From: Xanthomonas sp. 3793
GTDB taxonomy: Bacteria; Pseudomonadota; Gammaproteobacteria; Xanthomonadales; Xanthomonadaceae
Assembly: GCF_024806835.1 (NCBI RefSeq)
Contig: NZ_JANTYU010000005.1
Span: 118,028 to 182,027, forward strand
Direction: 5' to 3'
DNA length: 64,000 nucleotides
Shown here: positions 40,049 to 48,398 of the stretch, piece by piece
How the letters are laid out: each line of letters opens with the position of its first letter
How positions within the stretch are numbered: position 1 is the first letter of the stretch
Made by a program: the position numbers and the translations under genes
The notes under the pieces: generated by a model
What the model saw: only the letters and a program-made list of their open reading frames with translations
What the model was told of the DNA's origin: nothing
Databases searched by the model: none

Positions 40049-41836
40049 CTCTGCAATCCACTGGCGTACGCGCTGTTGCAGGATCGTCAGCGGCATTGCG
40101 CCGTCGCCCAGCACCGCTGTGTGGAACGCGCGTATGTCGAAGCGATCGCCCAGCTCCTTTTGGGCTTCCTCACGAAGCGTCATGAATTGCAATTGGCCCA
40201 GCTTGTATCCCAGCACCTGGCCCGGCCACGCGATATAACGATCCGTTTCGGCCTGCATGCTGCCCTCGTCGTCCGACGGGTGGGCGTGAAAGAACGCCAT
40301 CATCTGCTGACGATTCCAGCGCTTGTAATGCACGCCCGTGTCCAGAATCAGGCGATTGGCGCGCAACAGATCGGCCGACAGCCTGCCGTAGTCGCTATAG
40401 GGGTCCTTGAACAACCCGACGTCCTTGCCCAGTCGCTCGGCATACATTGCCCAACCTTCACCGTAGGCGTTGTAACCACCCTGCTGACGGAACGGCGGCA
40501 ACGGCAGGGTCTGCGCAAGCGAGACCTGCAGATGATGGCCCGGCACGCCCTCGTGGTAAGCGATGACCTCCATGTTGATCAGGGTACGTTGGGCGACATC
40601 GCTGACGTTGACACTCACCATTGCCGGCTTGCTGCTATCCGGACTGCTCTGCAGGTACATGGCGGGGGGAGATCTGCCCCGGAATCCCGGCATGGCCTCA
40701 ACACCGAGAGACTGTTCCGGCAACTTCTCGAACAGCTTGGGTAGCTCTTGCTGCATTCCTGCAACATAGTGCCGGTACTGCTCCAAGATCTGCTCGGAGG
40801 AAGTAGCGAAGTGGCGCTTGTCGGTCGCCACCGCCTTGCGGAAGCTGCCCAGATCCGCATAGCCCTGGGCCTTGGCGATCGCGGTCATCTCTTGTTCGAT
40901 GCGCGCGACTTCCTTCAGCCCGATCTGGTGAATCTCCTCTGGCGACAGATCGGTAGTGGTTTCGGTATGGATGGCGTAACGATAGCGTCGCTCACCGTCG
41001 GGAAGCGACCACAGTCCTTCCTGCAGACGCCCCTGCGGGGCGTATTCGTTGCGGACGAAGGCAGATAGCTTGGCATAGGCCGGCCGGACCTGCTGATCGA
41101 TGGCTGCCACCAGTTGTGTCCTCAGCGCCTCGCGCTTCTCTGCCGGCACCACGCCATCGAGATTCTTCAGCGGCGAGGCAAACGGATTTTTCTCTCCAGC
41201 CTGGGCCACCATGCTGTCGATCTGCTCAGGCACACGCTCGAGCAAATAGCGCGGCTGCATCAGACCATCCTTCGCACCCTGGCGCGAGACATCGATGATC
41301 TGATCGACCACGGTGGGAAGCGTCTGCAGTCGCTTGATGTAATCCTGATAGTCCTTCACGGTTTCGAAGGGAAAACTGTCGGCATACCCCGCCAGTGTCA
41401 GCTGGATGCCGACGATGGGATCCAGCTGCATTTCGTATGTTTTCAGGTCGATACCTTCCAGCGTATCGCGCAATTGCCCGATCATCATCTGCAGGCTGAG
41501 TTGACGTTGTTCGTCCAGCACTCGGCCATCCCCCGCCTCGAACCGCCTGAGCAGATCCGCGACGTCGGCGCGCTGTTTTTGCATTCCCTGCGCTGAATAG
41601 TCACTCCATCGGTCGTTATAGCGCCTGTCGCCGATGGTGCTTGCGAACTCCGGCGATTGTTTCAACTGCTGTTGCCACTGCATGTCGAGCAGCGCATCGA
41701 AGGCCTTGGCGGCTTGTTCGGCAGTGGGTGCAAGCGTTGCGGTGGCCGCCTTGTCCGCCGCGGGCGGCGCCGGCTTGCAGGCGGTGAACGCTGCAGCTGC
41801 AAGCAGACCGATGGTAAAAGGGCGCACAAGCTTCAT
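40019..41836 (-). CDS. DUF885 family lipoprotein
   Basis: 605 residues. Lipoprotein signal with Cys20 (LLAAAAFTAC), then a linker and the DUF885 domain with AYHEGVPGHHLQ, GGYNAYGEGWAMYAERLGK and PGQVLGYKLGQLQF. The HEGxPGHH motif is intact. It is the second DUF885 protein of this window (the other at 15735) and the two are only distantly alike, with the lipid anchor only here. Probably a cell-surface peptidase-like enzyme. It is isolated: LysR stops about 280 bp downstream and an IS remnant lies upstream. Confidence 0.88.
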   Translation of the reverse strand: MKLVRPFTIGLLAAAAFTACKPAPPAADKAATATLAPTAEQAAKAFDALLDMQWQQQLKQSPEFASTIGDRRYNDRWSDYSAQGMQKQRADVADLLRRFEAGDGRVLDEQRQLSLQMMIGQLRDTLEGIDLKTYEMQLDPIVGIQLTLAGYADSFPFETVKDYQDYIKRLQTLPTVVDQIIDVSRQGAKDGLMQPRYLLERVPEQIDSMVAQAGEKNPFASPLKNLDGVVPAEKREALRTQLVAAIDQQVRPAYAKLSAFVRNEYAPQGRLQEGLWSLPDGERRYRYAIHTETTTDLSPEEIHQIGLKEVARIEQEMTAIAKAQGYADLGSFRKAVATDKRHFATSSEQILEQYRHYVAGMQQELPKLFEKLPEQSLGVEAMPGFRGRSPPAMYLQSSPDSSKPAMVSVNVSDVAQRTLINMEVIAYHEGVPGHHLQVSLAQTLPLPPFRQQGGYNAYGEGWAMYAERLGKDVGLFKDPYSDYGRLSADLLRANRLILDTGVHYKRWNRQQMMAFFHAHPSDDEGSMQAETDRYIAWPGQVLGYKLGQLQFMTLREEAQKELGDRFDIRAFHTAVLGDGAMPLTILQQRVRQWIAETKAEQEPRR

Positions 41837-42357
41837 GTAGTCGTTCCAATTGACGAGAAAAAGGCTGGATCGAGCCTTGCATTACGGCGACGTCGCTGAT
41901 TGCATGGAATCTGCTCCTGTCGCTGCGCTGGAGCGCAGCCTCATAAAGGCAGACCTGCGCCCTGCACGATCCATGCGCGGCCGGGCGCAGTACAACCTAA
42001 TGAGCATGCAATTTCTGCTTCCAACCTGTGCATTTCCGGGTTCTACCAAGCGCACGCCTGCCTGAGACACCTGTTCATTCACACGCACCAATCGTCGCAG
42101 CACCGCATGCGGTGTTCGGTCGCAGGAGCATATATGGCCGTGCCATCGTATGGCGGGTCGTCCTCGGTGCAGCTTCGCGTTGAGCGCCATTGACCGCGAA
42201 AACGCGTCAATGGCGCGCGGGCGCTGCGAAGGTCCAATTAGCGCGTCGATCAGTTGCACGGCGGTGGGCGGCGTCTGCAGGCGCTGCAGCGGGTTGCTGC
42301 GGAAATCTGGACCACGCCGGCGGTCAATCCCTTGGCGGGCTGAAACGAACATATCCC
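41837..42357. other. Intergenic region upstream of the decayed IS3 element
   Basis: 521 bp with no supported gene. The frames here, including a 156-codon one on the minus strand at 41882-42352, have no recognisable domain and no good ribosome-binding site. The region may hold the DUF885 promoter and the outer left end of the IS element whose remnant starts at about 42358, but I cannot place its terminal inverted repeat. Confidence 0.45.
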
Positions 42358-42680
42358 ATGAAAGGTCTGCTTCACCGACAGCCAGATCATCGCCGCTTTC
42401 AAGCAGCCGAGGGTGGCTTACCGTCTGCCCTATGCTGACAAGAAGGGATCAGCTCGCTGACGTCTTAGACATGGCACCAGCTTTGGCGACATGGACGCCT
42501 CGATGGTGTCCCGGCTCGAAGAGCTACCGTAGGAGAATCGACGGCTGAGAGAGACCTGCGTTGACGCGCAGCTCCGGGCAGACATGCTGACAGATGCACT
42601 CTCAAAATGGTGTGGCCATCTCAGCGACGCCAGATGGCCGCAGGCCCTGCCAACCCGGGCAAGGGCATCAAGCGGAGCAT
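42358..42680 (+). pseudogene. Decayed IS3-family transposase (orfA with start of orfB)
   Basis: Starting at an ATG at 42358 the sequence reads FTDSQIIAAFKQ (bases from 42371) in one frame, then after frame loss FGDMDASMVSRLEELP, an in-frame TAG at about 42530, and ENRRLRETCVDAQLRADMLTDALSKW. This is the C-terminal half of an IS3-group orfA (IS1404-like). The orfB start MVWPSQRRQMA follows at 42607 in the overlapping frame usual for IS3 elements, then is lost. The element is therefore a fragment with a frameshift, stop and truncation. Confidence 0.82.
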
Positions 42681-42848
42681 ACCGGGAAGCCTGGATGCCA
42701 TAGTGCAGGGGAACAGTGCTTTTTTCGCTGACATGCCCGATCGGCAGGGGTCACAGATATTGGCAATGCTCCAGCCAGCAGCAGATGGGCGTTGGTATTT
42801 CAGCAGCGACTCAGCTGTGTGCAAGTCTTAGCGACTTGCAACACAGCC

Positions 42849-42879
42849 CGGACGGATGAAATGGAACTCGATCCGTCCG
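42849..42879. terminator. 9-bp hairpin after the F420-reductase-like gene
   Basis: CGGACGGAT and ATCCGTCCG face each other across 13 bases, starting 19 bp beyond the gene's stop (minus strand). Likely terminator or boundary with the IS remnant. Confidence 0.5.
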
Positions 42880-42897
42880 CAACCTTGTGCGATACGC

Positions 42898-43542
42898 TCA
42901 GAGCTTTACGAAGTTCTGTGCGGATAGCGAGCCGAAAGGAAGCGATGCAAGCGGCCCGCCGACATCGAGCGATCCGAGGTTGACCGGCGCAAAGCCCATC
43001 GCGTCGATGAGTGCGTGGACCTCGGCCTTGGCGGCAGCGTCGTCCCCGGAATAGAACAGCACCCGCTTGCCACCGGCGACTTCGGGCTCGGCCAGGACAT
43101 TGACGTCGAGGTGATTGAACGCCTTGACCACCCTTGCCCCTGGCACGAACTGCTTGAAGACCTCGCTCGAGTGCTTGCCCGCCAGATCCACTGCCTTGAT
43201 GCCGTAGGCTGCCAGTGGATTGTTCGGATCGTTGGCGTCCGGAGAAGCCGGATCGATAAACTCCACCGGATTGGTGCCGTCGATCACGATGCGTCCATTC
43301 CACGCCGGCAGGCCAGTCATGACGTTCTCGGCATCGACCCAGCGTATCGCAGCAATCACGATGTCGGCGCTCGCCGCTTCGGCTGTGGTGACTGCGGTGA
43401 TCGAGGGGCCAAGCTCATTGACCAGCGCAGCGAGCGAAGCCGGCCCACGGCTGTTTGAAATCGATGCTGCAATTCCTTTTTTAGCGAGTGCACGTGCGAC
43501 GTTGGCGCCCAGCGCGCCAGAACCAATAATGCCGATGCTCAT
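42898..43542 (-). CDS. NAD(P)-binding reductase of the F420-dependent NADP oxidoreductase family
   Basis: 214 residues starting with a Rossmann motif MSIGIIGSGALGANVARALAKKG, followed by IVIDGTNPVEF, VKAFNHLDVNVLA and FYSGDDAAAKAEV. These are typical of the short F420-reductase-like (YcaC-neighbour) family found in bacteria without F420, where NADPH is used for unknown substrates. It sits 148 bp downstream of the Rrf2 regulator on the same strand; a short CTTAA/TTAAG repeat lies between. Regulation by Rrf2 is inferred from position. Confidence 0.87.
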   Translation of the reverse strand: MSIGIIGSGALGANVARALAKKGIAASISNSRGPASLAALVNELGPSITAVTTAEAASADIVIAAIRWVDAENVMTGLPAWNGRIVIDGTNPVEFIDPASPDANDPNNPLAAYGIKAVDLAGKHSSEVFKQFVPGARVVKAFNHLDVNVLAEPEVAGGKRVLFYSGDDAAAKAEVHALIDAMGFAPVNLGSLDVGGPLASLPFGSLSAQNFVKL

Positions 43543-43690
43543 GATCTATATCCTGTTGAAGTGATTGAAGTGAGGGGTTGTAGAAGTGAGTGAAGTCGCC
43601 AGCACCCCAAGCCACTGGCAGCTCTGTTGTCGCCTTGCCTCCGCAAAGTGCATGTGTGTCGTCGACTTAACGACATTTAAGACCAAAACA

Positions 43691-44137
43691 TTACCAGACC
43701 AGGGGAATCGAGAAGTTTCCCAGCCGAGCGACGTCGCGGGCCAAATCCGCGATGGTGGTTTTCCCAAGCTCGCCTTCCAGTGCTTTGCGAGCTCGGGTCA
43801 ATGTCGGTTCAAGCGCGGCCAGGATGTTGCCGCCCACTGCACAGTTCTCGCAGGGCGGCGTCCGATGCACCGAAAACAGCTCCGTGTCCTCCACAGCCGC
43901 ATAGACGTCCAACAGCTTGATCTGTTTCGCCGGTTTGGCCAGCATCGCGCCACCACCGGCGCCAAGTTGCGAGCGCGTCAACCCTGCCTCGCTGAGGCGC
44001 GACAGCAGCCCACGGATGACAACAGCACCGGTGTTGGCCGAATACGCCAGATCGTCCGAACGCATCGGCGTGCCGTCGCCCACTGCAAGCGCAGTGAGGA
44101 TGTGGGTGGCAACGGCGAAACGGCTGCTGGTCGGCAT
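43691..44137 (-). CDS. Rrf2-family transcriptional regulator with CxxC pair
   Basis: 148-residue winged-HTH regulator (MPTSSRFAVATHILTALAVG), with the Rrf2 hallmark SEAGLTRSQLGAGGGAMLAKPAKQI. Cys96 and Cys99 (PPCENCAVG) form a CxxC in place of the three spread cysteines of IscR/NsrR, suggesting thiol-disulphide sensing rather than an iron-sulphur cluster. Start at 44137 is supported by the family N-terminus; the longer frame adds 53 residues. An imperfect palindrome at 44154-44184 directly upstream is a probable operator. Confidence 0.88.
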   Translation of the reverse strand: MPTSSRFAVATHILTALAVGDGTPMRSDDLAYSANTGAVVIRGLLSRLSEAGLTRSQLGAGGGAMLAKPAKQIKLLDVYAAVEDTELFSVHRTPPCENCAVGGNILAALEPTLTRARKALEGELGKTTIADLARDVARLGNFSIPLVW

Positions 44138-44153
44138 GTCCTGAGGTCGATCT

Positions 44154-44184
44154 AGTGAATGTGTGTAACAAACACTAATACACT
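44154..44184. promoter_or_regulatory. Imperfect palindrome upstream of the Rrf2 gene
   Basis: AGTGAATGTGTGTA and AACACTAATACACT are inverted copies with 10 of 14 positions paired. It starts 17 bp upstream of the Rrf2 ATG, fitting an autoregulatory operator. Confidence 0.55.
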
Positions 44185-44253
44185 TTTTTGGGTGTGTCCA
44201 GCTTTTTTCTGCTCGTCCGGGCGTCATTCGACACACCGATCGCCCATGCCCGG

Positions 44254-45180
44254 CTACTGCGGCAGGTCCGTTGCGACCTGCCGGCCCCTGGTGCACTGCT
44301 TCAGACGCTCAATCATCCAGCGACCTGCAGGCCCCGGCGGGGCGCTCATGCGATAGATCGCCGAGATGGGCATCCGATGCCCTCCTACCGGCGTCCCCTC
44401 GATCGGGAGCACAACCAGCCGTCCTTCAGCGATGTCTTTTGAAACCGCGTGAAACGGCATGCCGCCCCAACCCAGACCGCTGACAAGAAAAGCATGCTTG
44501 GTAAACAGGTCCGCCAGCCGCCAGGTCAGCGGAGACAGCACACCGAACTCCTGCCCTTCCGAGATGCTCGATCGGTCCGTCAACACCAGTTGCACATGCT
44601 TGGCAAGCTCCTCGCGCGGGATCGGCCCGTCATAGCTGGCAAGCGGATGATGACTGGCGGCCACCCTGACAAAGTCGATGGTGGCAACTTGTTCCGACTC
44701 CAGGCCACTGGGCAACATCTGCAAGGACCCGACAACACCAAAGCTGGCCCGTCCATCGACAACCGGCTGCATCGCGCCACCCAGCGCCTCGACAAATAGC
44801 CGCAGCGGCGTATCCGGAAACTGGATCCGAAATTCGTGGGCAACCTCTGCCATGGCAGTGATCGGGAAAAAGACGTCGATCACTGCAACGAGCTCAGGCT
44901 CCAGCCCCGCGGATATCCCTTTCGCCCGGGCTTTCAGATTCTCCACGCCCGCCATGATGGTTCTCGCGTCCGCCAGGAGCACCTTCCCTTCCGGGGTCAG
45001 CTTGGGATATCGCCCCTGCCGATCGAACAGGCGCACGCCAAGCTGCCGTTCAAGATTGTTCATGGTTTCCGAGATGGCGGACTGGGTGCGTCGAAGGCGT
45101 CTGCCCGCCGAAGAAAAGCTGCCTTCTTCGGCTGAAGCGATGAAAGTTCTCAATTGATCGAGCGATAGACCATCCAGCAT
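44254..45180 (-). CDS. LysR-family transcriptional regulator
   Basis: 308 residues. HTH in FSSAGRRLRRTQSAISETMN with LERQLGVRLFDRQGR following, then a standard substrate-binding domain ending GRWMIERLKQCTRG. Its start lies 135 bp from the GMC oxidoreductase start, on the opposite strand, with a palindrome at 45216-45236 between them. It is the obvious candidate activator of the catabolic set 45316-52989. Confidence 0.92.
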   Translation of the reverse strand: MLDGLSLDQLRTFIASAEEGSFSSAGRRLRRTQSAISETMNNLERQLGVRLFDRQGRYPKLTPEGKVLLADARTIMAGVENLKARAKGISAGLEPELVAVIDVFFPITAMAEVAHEFRIQFPDTPLRLFVEALGGAMQPVVDGRASFGVVGSLQMLPSGLESEQVATIDFVRVAASHHPLASYDGPIPREELAKHVQLVLTDRSSISEGQEFGVLSPLTWRLADLFTKHAFLVSGLGWGGMPFHAVSKDIAEGRLVVLPIEGTPVGGHRMPISAIYRMSAPPGPAGRWMIERLKQCTRGRQVATDLPQ

Positions 45181-45215
45181 GTTGGCGCCTTCTGTGATTT
45201 GTGCTTACCGGCTCA

Positions 45216-45236
45216 TCCAACGGATTAACCGATGGA
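45216..45236. promoter_or_regulatory. Operator-like dyad between LysR and GMC genes
   Basis: TCCAACGG-ATTAA-CCGATGGA has arms complementary at seven of eight positions. The site falls across an upstream ATG of the GMC frame (45232), which supports the later start at 45316. Confidence 0.5.
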
Positions 45237-45315
45237 TCGCATCGAAAAATACAGGCTTGTTGACTACAACGCGCGGATGTCAGCATCGCCGCCACACGTT
45301 TGGGAGCCACTGCCG

Positions 45316-46911
45316 ATGATCGATCGTAACGCCGCAGGAAGCACCGGTGAGGAGCTATCGCAGCCTCGTTCCAACAAGGCGGGCGTCGTCGATTCGTCGG
45401 GTTCCCCCTACGACCTGATCATCGTTGGGGGTGGCTCCGCCGGCGCCGTGCTGGCCAACCGGCTGAGTGCCGATTCCTCGCGTCGCGTTCTGCTGATCGA
45501 GGCAGGCGTGGCCTATGCACCCGACGCTTATCCGGACGCCGTGCGGCGTCAGGACCTGGTGGGCGGCGACTCGCAGCACGACTGGGGCTTTCAATCGCAG
45601 CCCGGGCTGCTTGGCAGAAGCATGCCGCTCAATCGCGGCAAGGTGCTCGGTGGCTCGTCGGCGATCAACGGTGCAGTGGCGATGCGGTTGCCGAAGTCGG
45701 ACCACGAGCGCTGGGCCCGGGACTACGATCTGCAGGCATTGAGCTGGGACGCCACCCAGCCGTTCTACCAGTCGCTGGAGCGTACCTCCGGCAGCGGTGG
45801 CACCGGCCACGACGGTCCTTTCCCCGTCCATCAGCTCGGCGACGAGGAAGTGTCGGACCAGCATCGCGCCTTCATTGCCTCCGCCCTCGCCGCCGGCCAT
45901 CAACGCTCGGCCGGGTTTGCGTCCGCAGATCCACTGGGCGTCGGTCCTTATGTCATGAACACGCGCATGGGGGTGCGGCTGACGACCGGTATGACGCTGT
46001 TGAGCGAGGCGGTGCGTGCGCGCACCAACCTGACCATTCGCGACCAGGTGCTGGTCGATGCCGTCGTGCTGGAAGGCAGGCGCGCCATCGGAGTCCGTCT
46101 GGCCGGTGGCGAGGTGATTCGTGCTGACACCGTCGTTCTGTCGGCAGGCACCTACGCCAGTCCTGCGATCCTGATGCGCTCTGGCATCGGCCCTGGCGAC
46201 ACGCTGCGCGGCCTCGGTATCGATGTCGTTGCCGACCTGCCGGTTGGCCGTCGCCTGCAGGACCACCCGCTGGTACCGACCGTGTGGTCGATCAAAAAGG
46301 AGGCGGTCGGGCTGCCGTACCCGCCCATCGGCGCCATGCTGTGGACGCAATCGCAGCATGCGGTCGGGGATGAGGCCGACCTCAATATCAGCACCGCGGC
46401 GTTGCCCGCCAATGGGCAGTCATCCGACACCGCGATGTTCCTGCTGTTCGCGGCCTTGGTGCGTCCGCGGTCGGTCGGCTCTGTGACCATCGCCAGCCGC
46501 GACCCTCAGGCGGCACCCATCATCGATCTTGGCTTCCTCAGTGATCCTGGCGATCGGGAACGCTTGATCGACGGCGTGGAGATGATCCGCGACATCGCGC
46601 GGCATCAACCATTTGCAGATGTCGTCGGCGGCGAGCTCGCGCCCGGCGCGGCTGCCAGCGATCGCGCCGCTCTGGATGCCACGCTGCCTGCCAGCGTGGC
46701 GACCTATCAACATCCAACCTCCACTGTGCCGATGGGCGGTGAGCGCGATCCGACTGCCGTGGTCGATACCGATGGCCGCGTCCGCGGCGTCGAGCGATTG
46801 CGCGTCGTCGATGCATCGATCTGGCCAGACGTCCCTTCGGTCGCGACAGCGTTTCCCACCATGATGCTGGCCGAACGTATCGCGTCCAACTGGGTCTGGC
46901 CCAACGCCTGA
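45316..46911 (+). CDS. GMC-family FAD-dependent alcohol oxidoreductase
   Basis: 531 residues. FAD-binding DLIIVGGGSAGAVLANRLS opens the domain, RGKVLGGSSAINGAV is the GMC signature 1 and SAGTYASPAILMRSGIGP signature 2; the C-terminal block has YQHPTSTVPMGG with the active-site His and VVDASIWPDVPS. Such enzymes oxidise primary alcohols (choline, aryl alcohols, polyols) to aldehydes. Start at 45316 follows GGGAG; the longest frame begins within the operator. It is first in a plus-strand cluster and probably feeds the aldehyde dehydrogenase at 48399. Confidence 0.9.
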   Translation: MIDRNAAGSTGEELSQPRSNKAGVVDSSGSPYDLIIVGGGSAGAVLANRLSADSSRRVLLIEAGVAYAPDAYPDAVRRQDLVGGDSQHDWGFQSQPGLLGRSMPLNRGKVLGGSSAINGAVAMRLPKSDHERWARDYDLQALSWDATQPFYQSLERTSGSGGTGHDGPFPVHQLGDEEVSDQHRAFIASALAAGHQRSAGFASADPLGVGPYVMNTRMGVRLTTGMTLLSEAVRARTNLTIRDQVLVDAVVLEGRRAIGVRLAGGEVIRADTVVLSAGTYASPAILMRSGIGPGDTLRGLGIDVVADLPVGRRLQDHPLVPTVWSIKKEAVGLPYPPIGAMLWTQSQHAVGDEADLNISTAALPANGQSSDTAMFLLFAALVRPRSVGSVTIASRDPQAAPIIDLGFLSDPGDRERLIDGVEMIRDIARHQPFADVVGGELAPGAAASDRAALDATLPASVATYQHPTSTVPMGGERDPTAVVDTDGRVRGVERLRVVDASIWPDVPSVATAFPTMMLAERIASNWVWPNA

Positions 46912-46944
46912 CCCAGCCACACCACAAACCCACCGGAGCAACGC

Positions 46945-47367
46945 ATGAGCCACCCAGACACCCACACCGCCGTCCAGCTTCTGAAGCGCACCCTGGACAC
47001 GTTTCTGGCCAAGGACATGAAAGGCTGGTCAGAACTGTGCGACGAGAATGTCGTCGTCGAGTTCCCGTTCGCACCCGATGTGTCGTCCAGGAAACTGGTC
47101 GGTCGCGCAGCGATCTACGAGTACCTGCGCAATTACCCGAACGTAATCGACGTCAAGACCATCCCGAGCCTGAAGATCCATGCCACCGACGACCCCAACG
47201 TGGCGATCGCCGAGTGGAGTGCATCGGGTACGGTCATCTCCAACGGCAACCCGTATGAAATGAGCTATGCCACGGTGGTGACGTTCAAGAATGGCCTGGT
47301 GGTCAATTACCGCGAGTACTGGAATCCGATGGCGTTTCTTGCCGCATTGAGCGACGCAAAGTTCTAA
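46945..47367 (+). CDS. NTF2/SnoaL-like small protein
   Basis: 140 residues of the cystatin-like alpha+beta cone fold: MSHPDTHTAVQLLKRTLDTF, then NVVVEFPFAP, a KLVGRAAIYEYL stretch, and the C-terminal KNGLVVNYREYWNP typical of PhzA/B- and SnoaL-like members. In other pathways these catalyse isomerisation, dehydration or cyclisation. It lies 33 bp after the GMC gene and probably shares its transcript. Confidence 0.85.
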   Translation: MSHPDTHTAVQLLKRTLDTFLAKDMKGWSELCDENVVVEFPFAPDVSSRKLVGRAAIYEYLRNYPNVIDVKTIPSLKIHATDDPNVAIAEWSASGTVISNGNPYEMSYATVVTFKNGLVVNYREYWNPMAFLAALSDAKF

Positions 47368-47523
47368 GCGCGCGATCGCTGGGAGCCTGCACGCATCGCC
47401 CAGGCAAGGCGTGCAGGTTGCCACAGGCCGCAGCGGCCTGGATTCAACGTCTCTCCATGAATGTCAGCGCCAAAGTAGCCTGCGGCACCGCGGTGTGACG
47501 GCGCACGCCCGAAGGAAAGGACA

Positions 47524-48291
47524 ATGGCGGAAAATACACCCAAGTTGGCAATGATCACCGGCGGCGGCCGCGGGCTCGGCCGCAGTACGGCACTGGCTCT
47601 TGCACGCAACGGGGTCGATGTCGTGCTGACCTACACGTCGCAGGAACACAGCGTGCGTGAGGTCGCGCGCGAAGTGGAGCAGCTTGGCAGAAAAGCAGCC
47701 GTGCTTCGCCTCGATACCGCAGAGATCAGCGCGTTTCCCGAGTTCGTCGCCAGATTACGCGCAAGTCTCACTGCAACCTGGTCGCGCGACCACATCGACT
47801 TCCTGGTCAACAATGCAGGTATCGGGCTGGCAGCGCCAATCGGACAGAGCACGGAGGCCATGTTCGATCAATTGATGGCGGTTCATCTCAAGGGCGTGTT
47901 TTTCCTGACCCAAGCGTTGCTGCCGCTCATCGCAGACGGTGGCCGCATCGTCAACCTGTCGAGTGGGCTGACCCGCTTCGCGCTGCCAGGGTATGCGGCC
48001 TACGCGATGATGAAAGGCGGCATCGAGGTCTTCACCCGCTACCTGGCAAAGGAACTTGGCCCACGCGGCATCACCGTCAATGCGGTGGCGCCAGGCGCCA
48101 TCGAGACCGATTTTGGCGGTGGTTTGGTGCGCGACAACGCAGCACTCAACACGCTGATCTCCACGCAGACCGCGCTTGGTCGTGTGGGCCTGCCAGATGA
48201 CATTGGACCGGTGATTGCCGGACTGCTGTCAGACGGCAATGGCTGGATCAACGCACAACGTATCGAAGCCTCCGGCGGCATGTTCATCTAA
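47524..48291 (+). CDS. Short-chain dehydrogenase/reductase
   Basis: 255 residues. Cofactor motif TGGGRGLGRS near the N-terminus; NNAG at the fourth strand; Ser in VNLSSGL, then Tyr-x3-Lys as YAAYAMMKGG (Tyr in YAAY with Lys four after in AMMK); ending in the family form NAQRIEASGGMFI. A classical SDR, NAD(P)H-dependent, acting on an alcohol or ketone. It is separated by 156 bp from the NTF2-like gene and may have a separate promoter. Confidence 0.9.
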   Translation: MAENTPKLAMITGGGRGLGRSTALALARNGVDVVLTYTSQEHSVREVAREVEQLGRKAAVLRLDTAEISAFPEFVARLRASLTATWSRDHIDFLVNNAGIGLAAPIGQSTEAMFDQLMAVHLKGVFFLTQALLPLIADGGRIVNLSSGLTRFALPGYAAYAMMKGGIEVFTRYLAKELGPRGITVNAVAPGAIETDFGGGLVRDNAALNTLISTQTALGRVGLPDDIGPVIAGLLSDGNGWINAQRIEASGGMFI

Positions 48292-48398
48292 AACCTCGCA
48301 ATCACTGTGGAAAAAACCAACGCGCTGCGGCAGACCCGTGGCGCGATGGATCTCGACGTCCGCAATCAAGCATCTGACCAACCCAATAAAGGTGTGAA

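Noticed and set aside
41882..42352. 156-codon minus-strand frame
   Set aside because: No recognisable domain, poor codon pattern, adjacent to an IS relic; not supported as a gene.
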